Below are positions 12,760-22,527 of a stretch of DNA of 64,000 nucleotides, piece after piece (position 1 is the first letter of the stretch; each line of letters opens with the position of its first letter). The notes beneath the pieces are model-generated. The model had not been told where the DNA came from. It saw only the letters and a list, made by a program, of their open reading frames with translations, and ran no database searches. The stretch covers positions 116,477,824 to 116,541,823 of the forward strand of contig OZ035960.1 of NCBI GenBank assembly GCA_964034945.1, given 5' to 3'. The DNA comes from Chrysopilus asiliformis. Lineage: Eukaryota; Arthropoda; Insecta; Diptera; Rhagionidae. The position numbers and the translations under genes were made by a program.

Positions 12760-14771
12760 CTAATTTTCTTCAATCGTTTCGAGCGATTTGAGTGCATTGC
12801 GAACCATTTCAGCTAATTCGGGTGGAAGTTCTTCCAGGGTTTCTTGGCCGCCACTTTGTTCAGTGGAATCAACATCCGTAAACACAGCCGCTCCATTTTC
12901 AATTCCACTATTGCCCGGTACTCCATATTCCGAAGAAATAATGCTTTTATTCGATTCAGCGGAAGATAGGGAGTCAACGCCATCATCAAATGCTTGGGAT
13001 GTTTTATTTGATTCATCTGAGGACATTGTGCCTGAATCTTCAGTCACATTTATCGATTTTTGGTCATCAACAGTCGCTGAACAGTAGCCAGACAGAAGAA
13101 TATGTGATGGCGAAAATGTTTTAGCTTCGGTTGGCTGTCCAACCATTTTCTGGATTCGCTGTTCTAGTTCTGCCAACCGAGTCGCCAATGTTCTAAAAAA
13201 TATTGGTTTGTGAATTTAATTATAGCAATTGGTTTATTTCTTACTTGTTTGTCTTCTTTTGATGGCTAAGTGCTAGATTCTTATCGTTTACGCTGTCCAT
13301 TAATGCTAAGCAAAGTGACTTCAATTCAGAAATGGTTTCAGTTTTCGGAGGTAATTCCAATCCATTTTCCAGGAGAGATTTAACTATTGAATAAATGTCG
13401 TTAAAATTTGAATCATTTTTTAGATGTAGAAACTCCTATTAACAGTTTGAATAGAAAAACACTACTAAATTAACAAAAACTAATGAAACAAAAAAAATAT
13501 TTTATGTGATAGGGCGAAAAAAGAAATATATTACAAAAAGAAAATATAACCACTTTAACTCCATAAAAAAAAATTGCTTAAAAATCATTCAAAAACCAAA
13601 TTATCTGAACAGATATTTAAAAGGGTTTAAACAACCAAAAGCAAAATCAAAAATTGCATTGCGAAAAAATGAAACTGTGCAGCAGAAGATCCAAAAATGG
13701 ATAGTTTACCTTGTTTATGTGACATGATATTGTCAATAGTGTTAGTACCTAATTTAATGATACCCTTCTTACGCTTACAGTCCAACATTGTCTTTAGTTC
13801 GAAAGGTATGCAAAATTGTCGTTAAAAGATTTAATTTTTTGCAATAGAATTAATTTACCTTGTACTTATTAGCTACTTGATGGGTCATCTCTAACTCATT
13901 TTCGCAATTCTCTAATTTGTCCTGCAGATACTTGTTCTCTAAAACCAAGCTATCAATATCTATAAGCTGGAAAGTTGCTACAGTTTATCTAAATTCCAAA
14001 ATGTTTAAAAGATTTCGTTTTACATTTCCATGGGATTCATTCAGCTTCAATGCGACCAGGAGCTCGTGATTCTGCCTATGGGCTTTACATTTGTAGGCAT
14101 CTCTTTCGGAAACCACTTCTTCCTTCTCGTCAATTATCGATTTTAAATCGAAGATTAGTTGAGCGTTCTTAAATCGTAACAAAATTTATACTCAACAAGG
14201 AAATTTTTCTAAAGGAATATAAAAACAGACTTTTTTCCTGAGAGCTTCCAAATGTACGATCATATTGGCCTTGTCCCGCTTCCAGTCGAGCTCCTCCTTG
14301 GAGATCTTTCGTGGCGAATGTGATTTTTCCCTCGACTTGGACCTTAGCAGTTCTAAGTCTCCCTGTAGCTCGTGTAATCTGAGCTTGAGCTCCTCTATTT
14401 CAGTCGCCAACCTCATATTCCTTTCGCGCGCCTCGGCCAGCATCGTCGCCACACTTGTCTCCCCCGTCAAGTCAAAATTGCTGTAGTCCTTGGACCGTTT
14501 GATGGTCGAGTACCGCAACTGCAGAGTCTCCGCCATCAATTTGAATTGATCCCTCTCGCTACGGAACTTTTCCATTTCTGAGCGCATTATGTTTAGTGCC
14601 TCCGTCTTGCTCTGCAGTTTTCGATGCAGCGCAGAGGCCTACAAAATAAAAATACACATCGCTTCAATATGTCACAAAAAAATTGACTATATTTTTTTGT
14701 ACCTCGACGTCGAAGTTTTCCATATGTTCGCCGAGAGTCCTTCCGCGATAAATTCCATGAAACTCATCCAT
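12760..14771 (-). CDS. CCDC149: CCDC149 homologue, coiled-coil protein (460 aa, 7 exons)
   Basis: Exons: 14703–14771, 14231–14638, 14024–14167, 13859–13966, 13710–13791, 13245–13383 and 12760–13192; all phases agree. The protein starts MDEFHGIYRGRTLGEHMENF. Then come long heptad-like segments: SEMEKFRSERDQFKLMAETL, a TSVATMLAEARERN block, EEIEELKLRLHELQGDLELL-like text, ENKYLQDKLENCENELE, and SELKSLCLALMDSVNDKN followed by TLATRLAELEQRIQKM. These blocks come in the same order as in vertebrate CCDC149 (AQLLRDSQDRNKHL…GEVQGDNKLL…MENRYLQERL…SDLKSLATALLETIHEKN…VAELEKKL). Length fits (about 470–540 aa). The C-terminal 110 residues are Ser/Glu-rich and low-complexity. The molecular role of the family is not established. 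Divergent from PPIL4, 530 bp away. Confidence 0.85.
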
Positions 14772-15301
14772 TCCCCACCGCTATTGCATTGTTTGGACAA
14801 GCAGCTTTTCTTCGTTTCGTTTATTGTAAGAAAACAATTGAGACAGGAGGAAAAATCGAATTTACACAATTCAGGGTTCAACTTATCTGAAATGTCTGTC
14901 GAGCTGTCAAGTTCAGGGCAAGTTCAGAAAATAACTCAATGAAAATAGTTCAAATAGTTCAAGTTCAGAAAATAGTTCAAAAATTGAAACCCAAAATTAC
15001 AGAAAAGCATAGCTGCGAGAAAGTGAAATCGTAAAACATTAAAATCGTATAGAAAAGCGGAAATTGTAAGACTTAATGGAAAAATTACAAAATGTTTAGT
15101 TGTGAAAAATTTGTTTTAGCTTTTGGGTTTAGATTCCTAGGACATAGTATCGGTGGGTGACATTATATTTTATTAATTCAGTTTTTCCACAGTTCTCAGA
15201 TTTTTGACTTTTTCAGTGTGAAATGTAGTGAAAATTAGTGGAAAATTTGAAGGAAATTGTAGCAAATTCATTCTGAATCAAAATTTTATTTGAAAAGAAT
15301 C
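14772..15301. promoter_or_regulatory. Bidirectional promoter region, CCDC149/PPIL4
   Basis: This is 530 bp between two divergent start codons. A repetitive AGTTCAGAAAATA-type stretch lies at about 14910–14990 (CAAGTTCAGAAAATA twice). No TATA box or initiator could be assigned with confidence. Confidence 0.4.
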
Positions 15302-17207
15302 ATGGCTGTTGTTATAGAGACTACTTTGGGTGACTTGGTTATCGGTAAGAATTACTTTTTTATTTCCTAAAACAATTTTTCGCTTACAATCAAAAATATT
15401 CGAGGTATAAACAAATTTGACAAAATCACTGCGCTAAAAAAATCTTTTAAGTTTAAACAGATGATAACCTCAAAGTTGTAACACTTGAGTATATCCTCTT
15501 AACGCATTTTCCGTTTTAGAAACTATCCCATTAATTTACAAGCAGTAAGAATAAACCTTTGTTTGTAAAACTAAATAAAAAACGCGAAGGCGTAATCAAA
15601 ATTGTTACAGATTTTAATATTTCAATTTCATGTATTCTAGATTTGTTCGTCCAGGAGCGCCCCAAGACTTGCCTGAATTTCCTGAAACTGTGCAAACTAA
15701 AATACTACAACTTTAATCTTTTCCATAATGTAGAACATGGCTTTATCGCACAGACCGGTGATCCGTCGGGAGCCGGTGGCGAGGGTGAATCAGTTTGGGG
15801 AGTAGTCGAAGGAGCCCATAAGCGATATTTCGAAGCAGAGAGCCTCCCAAAAATAAAACATTCTTGTCCAGGCCTTATCTCAATGGTTAGCTTGGGCAAA
15901 AACATGGTCGGTTCGCAATTTTTCTTCACGCTAGGATCTGATCTGATATCTCTCGATGGAATTCACTGCGTCATTGGTGAAGTTGCCGAAGGTATGGGTT
16001 TCGTTTTTTGCCACCGCATAATTTTAGTTAGAAAATTTCATCCTAAACAGGTCATGAGGTACTGCGAAAAATGAATGAGGCTATTGTTGACGATAAATAC
16101 AGACCCTACCAGGATATTAGAATTACGCACACTATAATTTTGGAGGATCCGTTCGACGACCCGAGAGGATTTCAGATTCCAAGTAGATCGCCTTCACCTA
16201 CACCAGAAAGGCTAAAGAACGGACGAATTGCAGCGGATGAAGACATCGACGACACGGAAGGAAAAAGTGCGGAAGAAATTCACGAAATGCTACAGGAAAG
16301 GGAAGCAAAGGCAAGAGCCACGATTCTAGAGATTGTTGGTGATTTGCCGGATGCCGACATAGCTCCTCCGGAAAATGTCCTTTTTATTTGCAAGCTGAAT
16401 CCTGTCACAAATGATGATGACCTGGAAATTATATTTAGTCGTTTCGGGAAGGTGAAGAGCTGCGAAGTCATTAGAGATAAAGTCACAGGCGACTCACTGC
16501 AATACGCATTTGTTGAATTCGACGATAAGAAAGCGTGTGAGAATGCATTTTTCAAAATGGACAATGTCCTTATTGACGACAGGCGAATTCATGTAGACTT
16601 TTCACAGTCAGTGGCCAAAGTAAAGTGGCGAGGAAAGGGAAGAGGAGTCGTCCATGAAGATGGCGCCAATGGAAGATTAGATTTCAACAATTTAAGGGCG
16701 TCGGGCAAACAACAAAACAGGAGGGCACCTAGAACTCCACCGAGAGGAGGTCGAGATCAACGCGATGATCGAAATAGAAAAGAGCAATATCAACAGCCGG
16801 AAAGATATAGGGACGTTAGGCATCGTGATGCCAACAGATATCGCAATAATGACAAACATCGTGGTGTTTATCCAAGGCGGGATCAACGATCCGATTTCCG
16901 AAGTCGAGAAATTGACAGACGTCGTGATGATGGATCAAGTCGATATCGAGACGATCGAGATCATTACAATGCTAACAGGAATAGAGATATTGAGTCAAAT
17001 ATGAAGGAATCTGGAAAGTCTAGAGGGAAGAGAGATCGGTCGAGATCGCCTAAGCAAAAAAAGGAAAAGAAATCGAAAAAGAGACGATCTCCATCAGAAA
17101 CATCAGATTCGTCTTCATCCAGCAAAGAGAAGAATAAAAGAAAGAAAAATAAGAAAAAGAAGAGAAAGCGAAAGCATTCATCGTCGAGCTCATCGTCTAG
17201 TGAATAG
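15302..17207 (+). CDS. PPIL4: PPIL4, cyclophilin–RRM nuclear protein (516 aa, 3 exons)
   Basis: Exons 15302–15344, 15641–15991 and 16051–17207. Residues 1–165 are a cyclophilin-like domain (start [52 protein letters not shown]). A linker follows ([20 protein letters not shown]), then one RRM at about 239–318 ([10 protein letters not shown] … [20 protein letters not shown] … [13 protein letters not shown]). The tail is Arg/Lys/Ser-rich and ends in a serine run, typical of splicing-associated proteins. Length is close to human PPIL4 (492). The usual catalytic Arg of the FHR motif in cyclophilin A is Asn here (FHNV, residue 44), so prolyl isomerase activity may be weak. The family acts in the nucleus with the spliceosome. 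Convergent with LYRM7. Confidence 0.95.
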
Positions 17208-17239
17208 TTTTAAAAAGGAAAATATATTTTTATAAGGCT

Positions 17240-17245
17240 AATAAA
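17240..17245 (+). terminator. Poly(A) signal of PPIL4
   Basis: AATAAA 33 nt after the PPIL4 stop codon. Confidence 0.6.
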
Positions 17246-17271
17246 TAATTGTACCTTTTCTGTAAATATAT

Positions 17272-17277
17272 TTTATT
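17272..17277 (-). terminator. Poly(A) signal of LYRM7
   Basis: AATAAA on the minus strand (TTTATT on plus), 36 nt beyond the LYRM7 stop. The two convergent signals are only 26 bp apart, so the two 3' UTRs probably overlap or abut. Confidence 0.5.
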
Positions 17278-17312
17278 CACGTTAAGTTAGATATCAGTGC
17301 CCTGTAAATAAA

Positions 17313-17989
17313 TTACTTTTGATTTTCATCACAGCAACGGCCCTTTGATTTTGGTATCTCTGCACGTTCATTGAAAAGAAAGTTGTCTAATAGGGGCGTA
17401 TTTTCTGATACACGGACATCTGAAATGGTTTGTTAGATCATTTTTATTTTATAATAAAAGTTAATCGTAAAAAGTGATTGGATGATGAAAACGAAAGGTG
17501 TTTGACCATCCCCAAAAATGTCTATCGCAATCGTTTTGGCTGACCAAAATAAAAGTATGTATATGAAATCTATGTATTCCCAATGACTTTTGATAATCTC
17601 TTAATAATTCGGTGCCAATTTATTACTTACGAAAAACACCGGGCTCCTTCTCCGCAGCTTGTACGACATTAATCTTAAGTTCAACTTCGACATCTTTTGC
17701 AACTTTTATCATCTGAAACAAATTAATAACAAAACCAGTAAATTTTATAAACCTCACAAACGAAATACCTTTTTTATTTCACCTTCATCGGAAACACTTT
17801 TATTTTGCTTAAAATGTTGATTTATTTGATCTCGCGCTGCATTTAGGGCTCTAGAATCGCCTTGGAAAACTTGCTCTCTTGTGCGATGAAGTTGTTTAAA
17901 TTGTTTTAAAACCTGTGACAGAATTAAACTTTACTAAAAAAATGTGTTTAAAGGTTTTAATTACATACTTCTTTCCTTAAATGTGACAT
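17313..17989 (-). CDS. LYRM7: LYRM7/MZM1, complex III assembly factor (117 aa, 4 exons)
   Basis: Exons 17969–17989, 17769–17912, 17631–17712 and 17313–17419; phases match. The protein starts MSHLRKEVLKQFKQLHRTRE, then QVFQGDSRALNAARDQINQH. This is the LYR-type first helix followed by the family's 'F.GD..AL.AAR..IN..F' block. Next comes MIKVAKDVEVELKINVVQAA, and the tail includes VSENTPLLDN and a late CC pair. Size fits LYRM7 (about 104 aa in human). It is a mitochondrial matrix chaperone that holds the Rieske iron–sulfur protein before its insertion into complex III (family knowledge). Its stop lies 105 bp from the convergent PPIL4 stop. Confidence 0.9.
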
Positions 17990-19605
17990 AGTTTAATTAA
18001 AAAGACTATAAGTTCTAGTTTTAGTTGGTGATATTTCTGTACCAATTTTTTTAGTAAATGACATCAAATGTCGAACGTAACCTCAAAGTGTAATTGAACT
18101 TGAAATTTTTGAATTTCCCGCTAATGACAAGTTTTGCAAGAAAAACTATGTATAATTTGCTTTCTTGCAAAAAATCTACGAAATGTAAGAAGTAGAAAAG
18201 TAGTAATTAAAAATTAATTAATTAAAAGTTGTTTTTTGCTAATTTACTTTGTTTAAGTAATTTTTACAATATAGTATTTAACTCTTACATAGTCCAGCGA
18301 AAAAAAAAACTTGCGAAAACTATTCCCACAAGTCACAAGGACTCACATTGAAAATTCAATATTTTTTACATTTCTAAACAAAACAGCATTTGTTTTTTCA
18401 AAACTCTAGAATCTAGATATTAACTTTGGGGTCCAAACCACAAATTCGAGATTCTGGAGTTTTTGGTTTTAATACTGCTATTTAAAGTAAATTTTTTGGT
18501 GAAAAAATCGGTGCTAATTAAAATATTATTAACAAAGTTATAAACAACCGTTTCATTTTTGCACTCACTATGAGAACAAGTTGAAAAATGTAAAAATTGT
18601 CTAACACAATTAAATAGTCAACATGCTTACAATGCACAAAAAATACGTACTTTTTTCTTTTGAAATGACTATGTTTTAAATTTTCCGTTAGAAGCATTTT
18701 TTATGTAATTACATTACTATAATGAAAAGAAAAACTTTCAGGTGCTCGGCTACAGGTGTTTCCTTTCTGATATCTATTCGGCGACAGACGAATAAATAAA
18801 CGGTCGAATCAGAAGAAGGAATGGACGGATACCGGGCTGTATGGATGAAAAATCTATACATAGTTGGATATATTGATAGATAGGTGGTAGAATTTTTACC
18901 CTCTTCGATGCGTTTGCGCTTGTAATATCGATTTTTCCTGTTTGTTGAATCACCCAGAGATTGTTTGACTTTGTTCTCTGCTGGTCGCAAACATTTCCTT
19001 GCCTAAGAAAATTTAAATTCCTAGTATTAATTTTGCGACTTGCAAAGTCCAACTAAAAGAGGACAAAATTGAAGTCGAGATTTTTTTGTGTTTGAAAAAG
19101 TGACTCATGATCAGATTATCGATGTTAATCTAGAAAAATTTCAAGCTGTTGATTGCCGAAAACTTCGTGTGGGTGTTGTCGTCGTCGTTTTCGTGATCAT
19201 CCGTAAAGGAGCTACATATGTCCTTTGTTGTGATAAATGTGAAAAATTCTTCCGAGCACAGTAATAGAGTTCGTCAAATCTGAATTCAATTATTTTAATT
19301 AATTTACAAACTATCATATATGAATGTGGTAAATGGTTATTGATGTCCGTGAAAATATAATCTAAGTGAATCTTTGCTAGTAGAAGAATTCGTAAAAATA
19401 TTGAAAAATAGTTTTCACCTGCAAAGGATAATAAAAAATTAGGAATATTCAGCCATCAGTTTAAGAACTAAAAAGACGAAATACGAAGACGAAAAACTCT
19501 TTAAATATTTAAGATAAAAAAGTACTTCAAGTGGGAAAACTTATACCATACTGAAAGAGAGATAAACTCCTTGACTATTGACGACGACGGAGAGGAGGCT
19601 ATAAA
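17990..19605. other. Divergent intergenic region LYRM7/RabX4, with one possible stray exon
   Basis: Mostly AT-rich non-coding DNA. The last ~450 bp (19150–19605) are purine-rich and likely include the RabX4 5' UTR. A minus-strand segment, 18900–19002, has an acceptor (TTTTCTTAG), a 34-codon open frame that is Lys/Arg-rich, and a GTAAAA donor; see findings. No second exon could be joined to it. Confidence 0.4.
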
Positions 19606-20724
19606 ATGGCATTGGATTTTGTTGCTACCTATAAAGTTCTGGTACTCGGTGACTCAAATGTAGGCAAAACTTGCATCGTTCATAGATATTGCGATGAAAA
19701 ATATTACGACACATACATTTCGACCATAGGTAAGACTAAGGATAAACTCCCATCGACATAAAATCCTTCAAAACATAAAAAGGATAAAACAACAACAAAA
19801 ATTGGGAGAAAACTAGCGAATACAAAAAGATAACATTTCATATATAGATAAATGCTCATCGACGAACATGCATAGTGAATAGCGAATCATAAAAAGAATA
19901 ATTTGCTTTTTCTTTTCTTTTTTAGGAATTGATTTTAAACAGAAACTTATAAACCTGGATGGTGTGCCCATAAAATTACAAATTTGGGATACTGCCGGTC
20001 AGGAGCGTTTCCGAACTCTTACAACAGCTTACTATCGTGGAGCGATGGGAATTCTCCTCATGTATGACGTCACTAGTCTTGAATCATATAATAATTTATC
20101 CTATTGGCTAAGGAATATACAGGAGGTGATTTCATTTATTTACCTTTACTCCATTCGTATAATTACATTTTTTAATATTATCAACCAATCCTCGTTTTCC
20201 TGATATTTCAGAATGCGTCACCGGATGTTGTTAAAGTTTTAGCTGGGAATAAATGTGAATGTTCGCCAACACAACGAATGGTCGATAAGGAAAGGGGTGA
20301 AAAGGTAAAAGATCACACTTTGCCTTATGATTTAGTTTTTATTTTCTCATCCGGTTTTTTAAAATGTTTTCTCTTCCAATTCATCTTTTAATTGCCTTTA
20401 TTTTTTCTTAATGTTGTATTTTAAGATTGCTGAAAACTTTGAGATGCCATTCTTTGAGGTATCGTGCAAACAAAATATAAATATTGAAGAAGCGTTTCTA
20501 ACACTGGCAAGAAAAATTAGGGAACAAAGAGAACATAGAGTAAGCTTTAAAAATATCAATTTTGTTATACCTCTTGTTAAAATTGCCATTTTTTTTAAAA
20601 TAAAATTTAGGGCGAGAACTTTGACAATGATGATAAGGGTCAAGAGAAAAAATCGCCAGGGTCGAATGGTATAGGTCCGTTTACACTAGGAAGCATTTCT
20701 GATTCTAACCGCTGCTCTTGCTAA
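19606..20724 (+). CDS. RabX4: Rab-family GTPase, RabX4-like (214 aa, 5 exons)
   Basis: Exons 19606–19729, 19926–20125, 20212–20304, 20426–20539 and 20611–20724; phases match. The GTPase motifs are visible: P-loop GDSNVGKT (residues 15–22), switch I TYISTIGIDF, G3 WDTAGQE (62–68), switch [18 protein letters not shown]4 NKCE (121–124) and G5 EVSCK. The C-terminus ends C-S-C, a CXC double-geranylgeranylation signal, so it should sit on an endomembrane. The start [17 protein letters not shown] and the [14 protein letters not shown] segment fit the fly RabX4 type better than Rab26/37 or Rab35, but that assignment is from memory. In G4 the usual Asp is Glu (NKCE), unusual for a Rab. Confidence 0.87.
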
Positions 20725-20803
20725 TTCATTAATTCCACGCTTAAGAAAAACTCAATTACAAATTATATATTTTTAGGAGTTTTTGTTTTATATCACCCCA
20801 TTA

Positions 20804-20809
20804 AATAAA
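20804..20809 (+). terminator. Poly(A) signal of RabX4
   Basis: AATAAA about 80 nt after the RabX4 stop codon. Confidence 0.5.
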
Positions 20810-21587
20810 TTTTTTATATAAAAATATAAATGACCATTCCCAAAACAACAATTAAACACTTCAATTAATGAACAATTTGCTTTAACATTTCACTTCAACA
20901 ATATGACAAATTTAGGAAATTACAAAAAAATGTGAAATTATATAAATTTAAATCTTACTCATGTTACATTATTATTCATACACAAAAATTCCATAAAATC
21001 CAATTCATAAATAATATAAAACATCGAAGATCACATTTGGCGTGTAGAATTTCTGTGTTTTTCAAAACCAATATGGGTATTTACTTCCATCTCGCAAAAC
21101 CATCGTAAACTGAGTTTTTTGGCCCAGTTTGCGACACTTGCGAAGGTTTTGTGATGTGAAGTGAATACCCTGTATGTAAACCACTTTGTACTTCAACTTG
21201 ATATTAATAACTAAATTATATTTGAATTAAAAAATTTAAATAAAAAAAACTATTAAAAGTATTATGATAAAAGAAAAATTTACTACAACATATATTTTGT
21301 ACGAATGATGACCACGAAAATTTTATTGTAGATAAAATACTTGACAATGGAATTAAATTGCTAGCATAAAAAAACTAATCAAATATTAAAAACATATACC
21401 TAAAGCAGCATTGAATAATTGCAACCATATTAAAATTAAATGTGCAGTTTTTACGTGTAGTGATGTTTTTCAACCGCGTTAAAAAATGTTTTTAATTTTT
21501 ATATAACTTGATTGTTTTCTCCTAAATATTTGGCGCACAAAAAAAAATTTTGTTTTTAGAAAACATTTAACATCTCGAAAATAAAAT

Positions 21588-21715
21588 AAATCTTTTGTAT
21601 GAGTCTTAAAAATCGCATTGCATTTTAAAAATGAGTTTTTTAACATTTCGATAAGAAGACAAATCTTTTGTTTGAGTCTAAAAATTGCATTGCATTTTAA
21701 AAATGAGTTTTTTAC
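21588..21715. repeat. Two-copy tandem repeat, 73-bp unit
   Basis: The unit begins AAATCTTTTGTATGAGTCT and contains GCATTGCATTTTAAAAATGA. Copy 1 is 21588–21660; copy 2 starts at 21661 and stops after the shared GAGTTTTTTA block. The copies differ at a few bases. Confidence 0.7.
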
Positions 21716-22527
21716 CACTCTTTGGTGATAATATTGAGATTCATTAAAGTACTAATAAAAAAAAACCCGAAAACAATAAGGTGGGGTGATAAAAAACTCG
21801 TTAGCAAGCCTTCATTGTGCCTCTTGTGGTGTTTATTTTAAAAAATAGAAGTTTAAAACATGAAAAACTAAAATGGGTAAAGATTTTTTTTAAATTTTGG
21901 AAACCGTAAAGGAATTTTTGCTGGAAACTTTTAACTAAAAAGAGAAACAAAAAAAGGCTTCGTTTTTCGGGATGTATGAAAGATGCCCGGTTTTTAATAT
22001 AGAAAAGTTTTTCTGTTAAGGTTTTAAACAAAAAGAAAAAAAAAACATAATAAAATAATTAGGTATACTAATAATATGAGAAAATCAATAATATTATTGT
22101 TTACATATGTTTTGAAACAATTGCTTAAGCAAGCGCTAATTGATTAAATTAAAGCTATTACACATTATGTACATAATAAATAAATTAAACAAAAGTTATT
22201 GAAAAAATCAAGTGAAAACATTATATTAGTAGGAAAGAGTTTAGACTTAAGATTTCTTAAAACAAAAGAATTTAAAAAAATGAATTATTAGAAATTTATG
22301 ACAACAAAGGAACTGTAGTCAATAAAACGACACGATAAAACAGTTTTTTTTATTTAGAGTGAAAGTTCTTTTTAAAAGAAAAAAAAATACTAAATAAATT
22401 CTTGATTTTTTTTCTTGTTGTTTTCAACGTTTTTAATTTTTATTAATCAATTTAAAACAAAATTAAAATAAATTTACATGAATATTTTTCTTTTTGCCAT
22501 TAATATAGGATAAAATATCATAAGGTT

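Larger units (their letters stand above)
20725..22527. other. Convergent 3' region RabX4/niki, non-coding
   Basis: Extremely AT-rich with poly-A/poly-T tracts. It contains a local tandem duplication (21588–21715) but no supported exon. It includes the 3' UTRs of both flanking genes. Confidence 0.4.
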
